This document shows, piece after piece, positions 1-12,385 of a stretch of DNA of 64,000 bases. A program made the position numbers and the translations under genes. Numbering within the stretch: the stretch's first letter is position 1; each line of letters opens with the position of its first letter. The notes beneath the pieces were generated by a model, which was not told the origin of the DNA, did no database searches, and saw only the letters and a program-made list of their open reading frames with translations. Source of the stretch: Nymphaea colorata (Eukaryota; Streptophyta; Magnoliopsida; Nymphaeales; Nymphaeaceae); the NCBI RefSeq assembly GCF_008831285.2, contig NC_045143.1, positions 13,975,151 to 14,039,150 of the forward strand, read 5' to 3'.

Positions 1-1
1 C

Positions 2-1158
2 AATGGTGCAGAGTTCTTCTCTGATGAAATGAAAAAACTTCTGTTGGAGCATGAAATTGACCATCAACACACCTGCACCTACACTCCTCAGCAAAACAGG
101 CTTGTAGAGAGAAAGCATCGGCACATACTAAATGTGGCGAGAGCCCTGAAAATTCAATCTGGACTGCCAATAACGTTTTTGGGATGAATGCGTCCTCACT
201 ACCACTTACCTGATAAATAGGATGCCTTCAGCGAGCCTACAAAATAGAACTCCATACGAAATGATGTTTGGCAAAAAACCGTCTCTTGCTCACCCACGAG
301 TTTTCGGTTGTCTTTGCTATGCTACCAACCTAAAACCCAAACACAAATTTGACCAAAGAGCTGAAAGATGCGTATTTCTAGGGTATCCTTTTGGACAAAA
401 AGCCTACAAACTCTACAGCCTTGAGAACCAAAGAATATTCACAACCCGTGATGTAATCTTCAATGAAAAGTCGTTTCCCTTCAAACTGCTGAGTCATGAA
501 TCATCTCCGTTTGTGTTGCACTTCACGTTTGATGAATATAACGTTTCAGAAAGCAGTCCTTCATCAACTCCCCTTGACAGTGCTGTTCATGAAGAAACAG
601 AGCGCACACCTTCCCAACTCAATGAGCCAACTATTAGTGAAAGAATTGATGCCACAAATCTGCCAAACCCTGTAATACAGGAAACAACTGTTACTGAACT
701 TGACCCACCGACTGAACCGATGCCACAGGTTCAGCCTCCTCACTTGAGAAGATCAACTCGCAAAAGCAAACCCTCAGTACTATTGAAGGACTTTTACTGT
801 AACATGGCCACTCAAGGATCACCAGACCCGTCGCTGTTGAGAAGGAAAAAGGTCACCAGGTATCCCCTCTCAAGCTCTCTTTCAACTCCTTTTCCCAACC
901 TCATAAAGCCTTCTTGCTGAATATCTCAAAATACACTGAGCCTACCTCATTTAGTGAAGCTGAGTAGGATCCAAACTGGAGGAAGGCAATGTAGTTAGAA
1001 ATCGATGCGTTGGAAGAAAACAAAACCTGGATGCTTGTTGCTCCTCCACCCAATGTGAAGCCTATACCCTGCAGATGGATTTACCGCATCAAGTATAAAA
1101 CTAGTGGCGAAGTTGAGAGGTTTAAGGCCAGAATAGTGGCTAAGGGATTTGCTCAAAC
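2..1158 (+). pseudogene. Ty1/copia pol fragment (integrase C-terminus to RT N-terminus)
   Basis: This is a remnant of a copia polyprotein that copies and integrates retrotransposon DNA. Reading starts in frame at base 2 inside the integrase core ([14 protein letters not shown], then TPQQN and ERKHRHI, the catalytic-Glu region). A one-base insertion in the T run near 175-182 shifts the frame. The second frame (222-920) carries the copia integrase C-terminal signature (RTPYEMMFGKKPSLAHPRVF, then KAYKLYSLENQ). After 920 the linker and the start of RT continue in a third frame, with TAG stops at two positions, through EENKTWMLV, RWIYRIKYK and RFKARIVAKGFAQT. Homology stops abruptly at about 1158, before the RT catalytic YVDD. 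It is truncated on both sides, the left side by the window edge. Clearly dead. Confidence 0.9.
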
Positions 1159-1480
1159 TTGTAAATTCATTACCGAATCTGATCTAAAATGCAACTTTAA
1201 ATTCCTATTCGGATCCCAATTATCTGAATCTCAACCTTCATTATGATAGGATAAGAACCAACTTTCAAGTATATGGATATTGGATATAGGAAAATTCAGT
1301 TCGTCATATCAAAGCTTATTGTATGATTTGATATCTATTCTCAACCAAATCTGAATTCAAATCCAATCAAATGTTATTTCTTAAAATTAAAATGTGCGGT
1401 CCAGTTTCCTAATTGGATGTTGCACTTTTTTCCATATCTTATCTATCTAAAGCAGTTCAGTTCGATATCCAATATGAATC
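1159..1480 (+). repeat. Dispersed AT-rich repeat (inverted relative near 47.3-47.7 kb)
   Basis: The copia RT homology breaks off here into non-coding sequence rich in GATATC, GGATCC and AATCCAATCC-like words. The stretch 1325-1370 aligns by eye with the reverse complement of 47395-47440 (shared GATATC, CAAATCTGAATTCAAATCC-like core). 1248-1300 aligns with the reverse complement of about 47440-47490. No coding potential is visible. It may be part of a non-autonomous element or of a long LTR. The class is unknown. Confidence 0.45.
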
Positions 1481-4400
1481 CAATCCATTGGCATTGTCAC
1501 ATAACAGGACAAGAAGGCTGAGAATGCAAGTGGGAGGGTTGAGACTTCATCTAGGTCTTCACGGAAGCACCTTTTGGCAACCTCTTTACCACCTGCTCCC
1601 CGAATGTGGTGTTCTTGATCTGCCTTCTTTCAAATGTTCTCTGCATACGGGATCAATCCTTATGGATATTGACCTAACAGAACAGCCCCAGCACCATAAA
1701 ATACTCCAACATCTTTATTCTTATCCCATGGACCCATTTAACAATCTTTGTGCAGGTGGTTAAGTACCCCACCATAAAATACTGATGCATTGTATAACTT
1801 TTTTTTTTTTTCCCGGTAGCATCTTAAGAATGTGATCAACTAATAGACCAAACTGGTTTTTTCTCAGTTTTATAGCCTCCAACCAATGCATGTACATACC
1901 AGACTATACAAGAGATGTAACTCAATTATATATTCTACACTTAACCTTTTCAATATTTGGATGACATATGCATGTATATAGTAGGGTCAATGTTCTTGGT
2001 ATTTAAACAAAGTAAATTTTTTTTTGCCATGCTTGTTTCGTGTATCTACTTGCCTTTGGATATAAACCACAAAGATGGAAAAGGGTTTAACTGTCTTGAT
2101 AAGTTTATGCCTCTTCTGCTTTTTGTATTATATTTTTTATATCTTGATAAGATTATGTATGAGAGAAACATAATGTAGTGATTAGACTCCTGACCTTCTT
2201 CGTCTTGAAGGCTTTAAGTTCAACCTGCCTTCTATTTACAGCAGGGCTGTCAAGAAGCATAAAATTGTCGGAATCAAGAGATTTTGCGTTGTACGTGGAG
2301 CATGTGGTATTTATCGTAACATACTCTACTTTAATTAGTTGCCTTCCTATGTGGGCTCAAAATCGTATTTGGCTGCCGCGCGGGCCAGGGAAAAAGAAAA
2401 AAAAAGAAAAAGAAAATCCTTGAGTCATTTTAGAGGAGGCATGTTCATATATTTTCTCCACACGTTATAATATTAGCATACCATTAAAGCTTGAAATTCG
2501 TCATGAGAAAAGGAAAAAAAAAACAAAAAAACAAACAAACTGTCGATATTAATTATAAGATCGATCTTTAGGATCAAGGAGGGTGATGAGCTATAGAAGA
2601 TCAGCTCGGCCAGGAGGCAATGAGATCTACATACGACATAAACTTTAATTCCAACACATTTTGTTATTGTTTCATGTGCAACCTCGATTGACCTTTAATC
2701 GTATTTGTTTGCCCACCTAGACTCAGTCCTTGGCCAAAGATGTTCGGATATCTGGTGTGGGTACTATGTGCATTTGCTTACACATACCCACATAAAAATG
2801 TTCATTTTCATATTGATACTTTAGGGTAATGTTTTTCATTTTACATATTAATATTTTTCTAAACTTTAAATTTGTATGACTAGCATTCCTAATCAGAATT
2901 TTCTAGCTCTGGCCGCACACAGTGTCGAGCTCACATGGTGTGTTCAGCAGGTCAGAACACGCACCATGGGCTAGTGGGTTAGACCTTCCCCGAAACAGTG
3001 TCTCTCTAAGTTGCATGGGCGTCACACGGAATCTGGCCAAGTTGACGAACAAAGTTCCTGTTCTCCATGTGAAGGCTAGGCATTCTGCAAGCTTGATGCC
3101 TTAACGGGGTCATGGTGGACCGAAGAGCGATGAATTGTTGCCCTCGGAAGATGGAGACGGATCACAGGGTCTTCCGACCTCACCGGCTCCTCGTGTCCCC
3201 TAAAGCCCAGCAACGTGTGCCTTGGAATTGAAAGATCCTGCCCTCTGTCTGGCTTGACACCATCTTCATACTGTAGAAATTAATGGGTCGGAGCGATTAA
3301 ACTCGGTGGAAGTTGAGAAGAAATTTTATGGATCTGTTAAAGATTAGCTGTCGATCCTCCAGCACCTTTGATCCGGACAGTCCGTTCCCAGATCTACGGC
3401 TCCGGACTGCAGTTAAAGTAAAATTAAATAACCGTACTACATATGCACCACCTACGTACTTTAAATGCAGTTTTCTTCTTCTTCTGCTTCTTCACGGCTG
3501 AAACTTAGATGCAGAATTAAAGTTTCGGATTTCAATGTTGATCCGTACCAACAGTTTGACATATTGTTCTCCATGTTGTTGGCCGTAGAGACAGAATATT
3601 GAAATGCCAGACTATCATGCGTCACGCAGATTAGACTATAGGAATTTGAAGTTTTTTGGTTTTCCCTTTGTTCTTTGTCAGCTAGAATGGCTCTTAATTC
3701 ATCAATGATTTTAGAAAATTAAGTATGGAAATCAGTTAGCTAATTAAAGAAATGTAGATATACTGGCCGGGTATTTATTTGCCCTTTTGACTGAAATGTT
3801 ACTTGCTTCAATATGTGCCCAGCAGCTCCCGATTCTCTTTTTATCTGTGCCTAACTACACAGCTTCATAGTACGACAGTCAAACACTGGTGAAATTGTCC
3901 CAGATTTTTTACCAATCGTACCCATTTATCTCTAAACTGAAGTAAAAAGATTACGACTCGAGTGCATATGTTAGGCTTCTAAATATGCCCTTTATTTGGG
4001 TAATCCAGCAGTTGGTTCTCAACAAATTAAGTATAAGTGAAGCACATAAAAAAACCGTCAAAAGGTGTTCCGTAACGGGAACACATGGTTCTATAAATAT
4101 GTTCATTTTCAGAACACATTCATAGAGTGGCGCTGCCAAAAGCTTTCTTGGAATTAGGAGAACTGTGTCTGTGATAAGTTGGTGATAGCACCATCGACGC
4201 ATAAAAAATTGTGCACTTGGTGGTGTAATAACCAGAATATCTTTGATCTTTTTTAATAGGACAAAAATATATAGTAAAAAGGTTAAACTCTAAAAAATAT
4301 TTTTTTGAAAAATCTTTAAAATACCCCAACTTCCCCTTCCTTTCTTTTTTTGGTGTCTATCTGTCATACACCAGCATGGTGTACGCAACTCACTCTCAAG

Positions 4401-4889
4401 CCCTTAACATGGGTTCAACAGCCTAACACATCATGTGAGTTTGGCGACTTTAACATGCACCAAGGGTGTAGATAGGTGGAGACTCCGGAGTGCATTTGAA
4501 ACTTTGAATTTACATGTTGAATTTTGGTGGACCTGTGTCCAGTTATATGAATCAGCTCCACTAGACCCTATTGCTTCTTCCAATGCTAACTAAAAATTTG
4601 TTAATTATATATTTAATACTACATAGAAAAAAATTTCTGGCTCCACCCCTGCATGCACCATGTTATCCTCCCTTGAGAAAAATAAAAGATAAATGACTAT
4701 TCATTTTACTCGACTTTTCATTTTACCAGACCTTTTCTTAATATTTTTAAGGCATTTTTGTTATTTTGATCACCGAAAGATGCCATCCATCGGGCGAACA
4801 TACAAGTAGCTTGGTCACTAATCAAGTCTCAATCTGGTTGCATGCCTTTCGGTAACATAATAAAATAATAAAAATGGTTTTCTTCTAGG
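1481..4889. other. Intergenic DNA, no gene recognised
   Basis: No protein homology could be recognised on either strand. A block at about 2905-3310 is more GC-rich than its surroundings and reads like a decayed transposon, but it has no diagnostic domain. A 7-bp-arm hairpin with a 6-base loop lies at 4065-4084 (arms GTGTTCC and GGAACAC). Short open frames here have neither gene-like composition nor splice context. Confidence 0.6.
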
Positions 4890-4943
4890 TATTGTTGAGG
4901 AGTCGATGCATTACATTTCTGTGGTCCTTGTTGTCGGAGTACA

Positions 4944-4984
<41 letters not shown>

Positions 4985-5243
4985 AAGAAAATCATTTGAC
5001 CAATAGGTTTTTTAGAGTTTTCTCACATAAGAAATTAAAACCATGCCAGCCAGTTAAACATAGTTGCAACCCTCGAACCCATGTATAGTAATTTTACGAT
5101 ACATTACAAATACTTTTTATTTCAATTTACAACTCATTAGAGAGTCCTCTATTCACTCAACTGTAGGATGCATGAACCACTACAGTCTGCCAATGACAAA
5201 TATCAAGTTTGTTGCTCAGAACTCCTGACAATAAATATGTTGT
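4890..5243 (-). mobile_element. Probable LTR of the minus-strand copia relic
   Basis: On the minus strand the copia RNase H end is followed by a purine-rich GACAGGGGAGT, which looks like a polypurine tract. LTR sequence should begin just after it (about 5243 downward). The stretch contains a TATATAAATA-like box beside a (TA)n run and ends near 4890-4900. The terminal TG/CA dinucleotides are not clean and no second LTR was found, so the boundaries are approximate. Confidence 0.4.
4947..4977. repeat. (TA)n microsatellite
   Basis: About 15 uninterrupted TA units. Confidence 0.95.
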
Positions 5244-5484
5244 AACTCCCCTGTCAAATTGGAGCATAGAGATCAGTCATGCTTAGTTTGGATTTGAGGA
5301 ATAAAAACTGATCTCTTGCAAGAGACTTAGTAAACATTTCTGTCACTTGGTGTTGAGATGGGATAAGCTCAGTTATGACAACACCATTTTTAATCAGATC
5401 CCGAACTAAATAGTCTAACTCCATGTGTTTTGTCTATTTGTGCACCACTAGATTAGCAGACATCTAAAGTGTTGATGGAAAAAC
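5244..5484 (-). pseudogene. Ty1/copia RNase H C-terminus (minus strand)
   Basis: Minus-strand translation gives the end of a copia RNase H. There is an SANLVVHK-like segment followed by a stop, then TKHMELDYLVRDLI, QVTEMFTKSLARDQF and KSKLSMTDL, which is the usual end of copia pol. It is followed on the minus strand by a polypurine tract. In-frame stops replace conserved residues. The fragment is separated from the rest of its RNase H by an insertion of about 1.1 kb (5485-6559) and belongs to the same element as the pieces at 6560-7787 and 22612-22742. Confidence 0.8.
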
Positions 5485-6559
5485 ATCAACCAATACTATA
5501 TATTGCAGCAAAGAATCCATAATCGATGGACATAATTAATTAGACCAAGAGTTAGAAAAACAAAAACAGAATCACAAAATGATCCTAATCACAAAGAGAT
5601 CAAGCTAAGCTTATGGCAAAGAAAGGGATGTTGCAGAACAAAAATACAAAAAAGTTTGAGAGAAAAGTGTAACATAAAAGAGCATACGAGAATCGGGAAA
5701 TTTAAGAACTGAAGTGGTGTGACAAAAGCTGCAAAGTGTGGACAAAACAGAATTTCAAGAACAAATCAAGGCAGGGATCAAAGCCTCAGACAGACATGTC
5801 TTAAGAGAATGAAAGGGGAATGAAGAGAACCTGTCAATGGAAGAGTGGATTTTTCACCTCCAGGCGGTGCCCTGCTGCCACATTTTATACGTAACCAAAT
5901 TGGAAGAGATGAAATCATGAAGGCAAAAAGTTTCACGAGAGGAAGGAGGGAAATGGGAAAAAGTACCACGAAGAAAGTGGTTCCACTTAACCCATGGTTC
6001 TATAAGAGAGAGAGAGAGAGAGAGGTGGGTGGGTGATAGAAGGAGGGAAGATGATCGTACACATGGAAATATCAAAAACAAGAACGACTGAAAGGAGACT
6101 TTCTTCAATAGATTTAGGTTTTTATGCAGCAAAAACCCTTGGTCATAACTAGAGAAAGGGATAGGACGAGGGTCATGTTGGTCATATGCATAAAAAAAAC
6201 TAAAGCCATAGAAAAAAGTCCCCTCTCAATCATCTCATTTTCTTGTTTCTGTTATCCCTACCAGCCACCCCCAACAGAAACCATGGCTTAAGTGGAAACC
6301 CTTTCTTCATAGTATTCTTTCATATTTTCTTTTAAGAACAAGAATATATTTGACCTCTTTGAAATGTAAAAAAATGATCAAATCTCACGGCTAGACACCA
6401 CATTCATCATTAGAATATCACATTCATCACTCATGATGAATGTGGTGTGGTGTCTAGCTGTGGGATCTGATCATTTTTGTACTTTTCAAAAAGATCAAAT
6501 GCCTTCTTGTTTTAAGGAAAACATGAAAACGAGGAACAAAAAAAGAACAAGAAAGGTCT
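5485..6559. mobile_element. Insertion in copia RNase H, with LTR-like and foldback parts
   Basis: The copia RNase H reading breaks at about 5485 and resumes at about 6560, so this 1.07-kb stretch is an insertion. Its left part begins near TGTTGATGG and has LTR-like composition without ORFs. A 25-base motif around 5978-6003 (CCACTTAACCCATGG core) recurs inverted at about 6278-6303 (CCATGGCTTAAGTGG core). The right part is the foldback listed separately. A (GA)n run lies at 6005-6025. Element class and exact ends are unresolved. Confidence 0.5.
6301..6556. repeat. Foldback / MITE-like inverted repeat
   Basis: The left arm (about 6301-6410) and right arm (about 6433-6556) are imperfect reverse complements. 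The best part pairs TGATCAAATCTCACGGCTAG with its counterpart in 6440-6475, then GACACCACATTCATCAT with 6433-6450. The outer arms continue with about 80 per cent similarity into T-rich/A-rich ends. The spacer is about 22 bases. No ORF is present. It looks like a foldback transposon or MITE that can form a long hairpin. Confidence 0.7.
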
Positions 6560-7769
6560 GAACAATAATGCAGCAGACAAACAATCATCTTTTATATCAT
6601 TTAATAGATTCTTTAACCAAATCAACTTACAAGATGCACAACCACAAAATAGTTAGTTGTCTCTTAGTCTTATAGGTGATTAGATTATTACCTAGAAAGA
6701 CATAGTAACTTCTAACTAATCATTTAGTATGCTTATGTGCAGCCCAATCTCATCACAATGTGCTGTTAATTAAAAGTATGAATTTGCAGAGCAAAACAGT
6801 CCTATCTTGGACTGGCTATTGAGATATTTGAGTACTTTTAGTGCAACAGTATAATGAATTGTATTGGGTTGCTGCACATGCCTACTAAGTTCATGAGCTG
6901 AAAAGACAATATCTAGTATTGCAATTGATAGGTAGATCAGATGGCCCACTACCTGCGATACTTGGAAGGATCATTCAATAATTCTCTATCAGTAATATAA
7001 TGCTTCATATGTATTTCTGAAGGTTTTACTCCAAGTAGACTAAATTCATCAAGTATGTCACAAGCATACTTTCATTGAGATAGTAAATACCCTGCTTTAA
7101 TCTAGAAAACTAGAGTTCCAAAAAAATTAAGTGAATTGAGACCTGAAATTGAGTTCTCAAGTAACTTCTAAACTTCTCATCCTATTGTATATTGTTTTTT
7201 GCAACAATCAAATTATTGACATATACCCGTACAATAACAAAATTTCCATGAACAAAACCATAAAATATAAAACTTAGGAAACTAGTCACTTGGGCTTGTT
7301 TTAGGCCATAAATTAATTTATTCAATTTTCACACTCGTGTTTCTCCAACTGCTCTATAACCCCTTGGTAAAGACACTCACACACATAAATCTAGATCGCC
7401 ATTTAAGAATGTGTTATATATGTCCATTTGATGTGGTACATAATTTTTTACTGCAGCCATAGATAAAAGTGATTACAAATTTTGCTACTATTTCATATGT
7501 TTCGTGATAATCTAAGTCCTTTGCCTGAAAAAAATCCTTTGGTGACTGATCTCCCCTTGAATATCTCAATATCACCATTGGCTTTATATTTAATCTGATA
7601 AACCCATTTGCATCTAATGAGTTTAACATCCATTGGGGGTTCATCTAACTTCCAACTATTGTTGGCTGCAAGGGCATCCATTTTTGTCTTCATTGCCCTT
7701 CGCCAATTCTAATTAGTCTTTGCTTGCTCATAATTTATTGGTACAACATATTGTGAAACATTCAACAAG
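6560..7769 (-). pseudogene. Ty1/copia RT and RNase H (minus strand)
   Basis: Read on the minus strand, this begins with the linker (VSQYVVPINYEQAK), then the RT start (MKTKMDALAANNSWKL, CKWVYQIKYKANGDIEIF). It continues through the second half of RT (TYLMNLVYLE-like, then SDLPINCNTRYCL) into RNase H (KIGLFCSANS, CKLIWLKNLLNDIK). Frameshifts and stops are frequent and the YVDD region is badly eroded. It is interrupted at its high-coordinate end by the LINE whose 18-bp duplication begins at 7770. The upstream linker sequence reappears beyond the LINE at 22630. Confidence 0.85.
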
Positions 7770-7787
7770 TAAACTTTGTGAGTTGCT
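7770..7787. repeat. LINE target-site duplication, left copy
   Basis: TAAACTTTGTGAGTTGCT, identical to 22612-22629. It lies inside the copia linker coding sequence, which resumes beyond the right copy. Confidence 0.95.
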
Positions 7788-7814
7788 AAGGAATCTCTTG
7801 TTTCTCTCTCCTAG

Positions 7815-9345
7815 GGCTCTGGAGAACTCGGCATTGTGGAGGAGGTAGCAGCCGTCCTCATTGGGCTTCTGGCCCATTAGGGCATCAGAGCACAGGGGAG
7901 TCTGATGGTAGTGGCGAACCCATGGTCTTGGGTGGAGCTGAAGAATCAGTGAATGGTGGAGAGTTCTTGCAGTCATCTTCCCACCTTCAAAAGGGAAAGG
8001 CATGGGCCTCCATGGTTGATGGGGGAAGGGAAGAAACATAAGCGGATATGCCTCCGCTAGAGAAAATAAAAGCTGGCCAGGAAGAGGTGCTTGGTTATAT
8101 CACAAGAATCGTATAAAGTTTTGTGCCAGCCATTTGGATTCAGTGCCATAGCTACTCTTGTTGGAGGTGTTGGGAAAAGTCGTCTTGACCACAACTTCAT
8201 GTTCATCAGCCTCCAAAGCCTATGGCCTGGTATTGCAAATTTAAGGTTCACATCGATGGGGAAAGGTATGTTTCTTCTTCATACCTCCAATGAAGCTGAT
8301 CTGAAACTCATAATGTCTCCCAGCAAATGGTATGTTGGAGGAAGACTCCTCATAGCAAACCAATGGCACCCTGGCATGCCCATGCGGATTGAGAGTTCCA
8401 ATCGAGTCCAAATATGGATTAGGCTGCCTCACCTGCCATCCAAATGGTGGAGTCCATGGATTTTTACTGACAGTGCAGACCTCATTGGGAGGGTCCTTTG
8501 TGGAGGCTAATGATTATGCTAGGCATCTCCAGCAGTTTGGTTTTGCTCATATTAAAATCGAAATACCATTGGGGTTTAGCCCGATTTCTGAGATTGAGCT
8601 AGAGATTCCATGGAGAAAGATCTTTGTTCAATCCATTGAATACGAAACTAAGGTCAAGTACTGCAAAACATGTGGGTCTACAGTTCCAAGAAAGGGGACA
8701 ATATCGCCCTCAATGCTTAGCAATTAGTTAAAACCCCCAAGAGACGACCACAATACAATACAGATAAAGAGTATCCTCAGTTGAAACAAAACAAATTTGA
8801 AGCCCTTAGGCTTCTGTCAAAGATGAAAGTGGATGTTGACAACACTTCCAAACGTGCTGGTGAGAGGAACATGGGCCGCATGGAAGGGAAGAGGCAGGGC
8901 CCGAGTAAGCTAGTTGACGCAAGTGGAGCAGAGGTTGGAATAATTCCAAATGCTCAAACCACGGAATGAGGGAATAAAGAGGATCAGATCGTGCAAGAAC
9001 CCTTACTGTATTCGAGGCCTAATTCAAGCTATCTTAAAGGCATTGCAACTGTCTGGAAAACTGATTCAAACACTTCGTTAGTGGTCAACACTACCTAGGA
9101 GGTAGAAAAGGTTAAGAAACAAAGTCTTAAGCACAAGGAGGTGAATGGTATTAAAAAGCGAATTAGCCCACCAAAAGTGAGCCACTCTCTTGGGGAGGCA
9201 GGTGGGAGTATACAAGAAACCCAAGAGCTCACCATGGTGGGGGTTACACCCAGCCTAGAGGAAGAGACACTAGTAGACGACATGGATGTCGGCAATGTTG
9301 AGGCAAAGACACTTCCAGAGGCTATGGATGATGATAAGGATAGTT
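7815..9345 (+). pseudogene. LINE ORF1 (DUF4283 nucleic-acid-binding protein)
   Basis: ORF1 proteins of plant L1 elements bind the LINE RNA. The best-preserved section is 8091-8510 (ESYKVLCQPFGFSAIATLVG, GMFLLHTSNEADLKLIM, WYVGGRLLIANQWHPGMP, VQIWIRLPHLPSKWW), which matches the DUF4283 fold of plant LINE ORF1. A frameshift near 8505 moves to 8500-8727 (EANDYARHLQQFGFAHIKIEI, then YCKTCGS, the start of a zinc knuckle that is not completed). The hydrophilic C-terminal part is scattered over 8781-8969 and 9141-9347 in further frames. The 5' part (7815-8090) is heavily damaged and has no usable start codon. Confidence 0.78.
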
Positions 9346-9402
9346 AATTCTCTAAAGACCTAATGGTCAACCAAGGAGGGAGGGGGCACGACCACCTTGC
9401 TT

Positions 9403-12115
9403 ATGAATATCCTTGCCTGGAATGTCCACGGGCTGGCGGCTCCTCCAGCTCAACATGAGTTCCTAGGAACTCTAAGAAGAATGAATACAACCATTGCTTT
9501 CGCAATTGACTCCAATCTCAATATGGAGAGATGTTTGATTTTTAACATCCATATAGCGGGACTGTGGGCATGCATTATCGCATTATGGAATCCACACGAA
9601 GTGACTCTCCAAAACTGGTATGCTCATCCTCACTGGATCATTTTACATTTTGTCTTGTCTGGCCTATGATTTGTGGTTATATGAGTTTATATGCATACTG
9701 ACTATAGAATCAGAAATGACTTGTTTTTGAGCTTATGTTTTGCACTGAATCATTGTAGTGTGCTGGTAATTTGTATGGGTGATTTCAATGCTGTTCTAAA
9801 CAACAGTGAAAAAACTGGTAGGGCGCTGGCTCTTCAAGCTTATATTGCTTTTTCTAATTTTGTAGCCCAATAAGCTTTATATGAAATATCTTGTCCTGAG
9901 ATGAAATTCACGTGGACTGACAATCGTGTGGGCCATGAGAATGTTATGTCAAAAATTGATAGGTGCTTCATCTCTAAGGAATGGGTGGATGACCCCGAAT
10001 TGATTCTGCAATTGAAAGTGCAAACGAGGACTATCTCAGACCACAACCCAATCTTGCTCTGCACTTCTAAGTGTAGGTTCAGCACTTGGGGTCATACCTC
10101 ATTTCATCACTTTCAGTATTGGCAGGAGATGGTAGACTATAGTGATCAAACTCTTTCAGCTTGGGAGGAGGATATTAGTTGTCGCACTATGATCAAGCTC
10201 ATTCATAAGCTGGAGGCAACCAGGGACAGGCTAAAGGTTTGGTGCAAAGATGGAACTAATGATCTCCCCCATCAAATTACAGAGGCTAAGAATAAGATCA
10301 AATGCCTTCAAGCCCAAAGCGAAAGTGGTGTACCAGAGGCGATAGATGAAGAATGCAGGCTAAAATGAGAATTATCCAAGCTCTTGTGGTTAGAAGAATG
10401 ACTATGACGTCAAAAATCAAGAATCAAATGGATGAGGGATGGAGACAAAAACACAAAATTTTTCCAGGGGATTTCCAATGGAAGAAGGCATCGTAACAAG
10501 ATTGAGGTTATCTCTCACGAGGGGTGCCTTAAGACAGATATTCCCAATATATTTACAACTTGTACTGATTTTTTTGCAGACCTACTAGGGACTACCGATG
10601 GCTCTGGATGCCTACCACAAACCATTGCACCGGGTCCTACTATGCTGCCCAAGGAGAATGATGAGTTGCTAAAACCAGTACTCCGTGCCAGGAACAGATG
10701 GGTTTGGTAATAGCTTCTGTCAAAGCAACTAGAGCTTTGTGTAGGAGGCAGTAGCAGGGGCTATACAAGGGTTTTTTGATATCAGCAGATTGGTGAAATC
10801 TGTCAACAAGACCCACATTGTTCTTCTTCCCAAGGAGCAAGGCATGATGTAGCTGGAGAAGTTCCGACCCATCTCACTTTGCACTACCTTGCTGAAATTT
10901 ATCACAAGCATTATGGTAAAGCGAATGCGGCCCATCCTAAATAGGATTATCTCCAAAAATCAATGTGCTTTCCTTTCCGAGAGGTTCATTCAGGACAACT
11001 TTCTACTCAACCAAGAAATTGTTCACATCTTTCAAAACAACAAGAAGAAAGCAACTTGTGCTAAAATTGATTTAAGCAAGGCCTATGACAGAGTGAATTG
11101 GGAGTTCTTGAATACTACCTTGTGGCCACTTAAGCTTCCATGACTCGTGGGTAAAGAAACTTATGACAATCGTCACCACAGTTAAATCTGCGCTCCTTAT
11201 CAATGGCAAGGAAGGAATGTGGTTTGAGAATGAGAGAGGGATCAGGCAGGGGGCCCCAGTCTCCCCCTATTTGTTTATCACAGTCATGGAAACACTTACT
11301 CGCAGTATATAAGTTCAAGTAAACAACAAACAAATAAGGATCCCTTCCATGGGGGCTAGGACCACCTCCCCCTTCTCCACTTTATATGTAGACGACATCA
11401 TTTTCTTTATAGAAGGAAGGCTAAAGAACTTTCAGAACTTAAAAACGTGTCTTGATGGTTTCTCTAGTTACTCAGGCCCAATCATGAATACTGCCAAGAG
11501 CTTAGTCCTCCCTTTCAATTTGAACAGCCAAGTTCTCATGCAGATAGAGCAGGAATTAGACTGGCATCAAGGTCAACAACCTTCTATGTACCTTGACATT
11601 CCCCACCAAATGAATGATGTGACAGAGGAACAATGCAGGCATTTAATTATTCGCTCATCCCAGAAGTTAACTCTTTGCAAACAGAGATGTCTTTCTTTTG
11701 TTGGTAGACTTAGCTTAATCAAACATGTTCTATCAATATTACCTAGTTATTGGAGCCTGGTGGTTAAACTTCCTGCTACTACGTGCAAACAACTGAGTAC
11801 AATGGCAGCTGACTTCTTATGGGGCGACACGGCAGATAATAAAAGTTATCATCATATTAAATGGTCTACTCCATGTCTCCCGAAGCTAGAGGAAGACATA
11901 TGACTCAGAGACATCAAGGAAGCCAATCTAGCTAACTTGGCTTTTTTAGTGTATCGCGTGACTCAGCAGTCCTCCCCTTGGGTAGACCTTGTTAAAGGGT
12001 GGCATGGTGAGCGGAAAGGACTAATTGACGACAGTGTTAAGGGCAAGAGGGTGTTTAAAGCATGGCGAAGGGCATTGCAGTCTTGGCGAAGGACTAATGT
12101 AAATGTTAGTTTGAA
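9403..12115 (+). pseudogene. LINE ORF2, first part: endonuclease and reverse transcriptase
   Basis: The ATG at 9403 opens with NILAWNVHGL, the N-terminus of the L1 AP-like endonuclease. Downstream are MGDFNAVLNNSEKTG, KFTWTDNR, KIDRCFIS and ISDHNPIL, the last carrying the catalytic SDH. The linker includes DGDKNTKFFQGISNGRRHRN. The RT is spread over three frames: AFLSERFIQDNFLLNQEI, CAKIDLSKAYDRVNWEFL, RGIRQGAPVSPYLF, then YVDD at 11385-11396, and LSFVGRLSLIKHVLSILPSY. Stops and frameshifts occur at about 9669, 9873, 10368, 10710, 11143 and 11903. The frame is cut at 12115-12120 by the gypsy insertion and resumes at 21238. Confidence 0.88.
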
Positions 12116-12120
12116 GATTG
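12116..12120. repeat. Gypsy target-site duplication GATTG, left copy
   Basis: GATTG directly before the 5' LTR, repeated at 21233-21237 directly after the 3' LTR. The LINE reading frame crosses correctly when one copy is kept. Confidence 0.93.
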
Positions 12121-12383
12121 TGTTATGCTTTGTTTTAGAATTTATTCAGCATTGCTTTCATTATGTTTGAGTTATTAAAGTTTAGTACGTTCTATTAGTT
12201 TGGATCAGGACCTTAGGAGGACCCACTTGAGGACCCATTTTGCTTTAGCTTGTAGGTTCTCATTTGGGCGTGATTAGCCCTAATGCCATTATGTTGGATT
12301 GTTCTCTCTTATGGTCTCTCTCTCTCCCTCTCGTCCCCCTCTCCTTCTTGCTGCCAGTTCCTTGATAGCCCTAGAGGCTATCA
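12121..12383 (+). repeat. Gypsy 5' LTR
   Basis: 263 bp, TGTTATGC...GGCTATCA. Compared with the 3' LTR it has an extra segment (TTGAGGACCCATT region) and several substitutions. Confidence 0.93.
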
Positions 12384-12385
12384 AC

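Noticed and set aside
2922-3104. Small GC-rich open frame
   Set aside because: Sixty codons without homology, in a block that looks like a decayed transposon.
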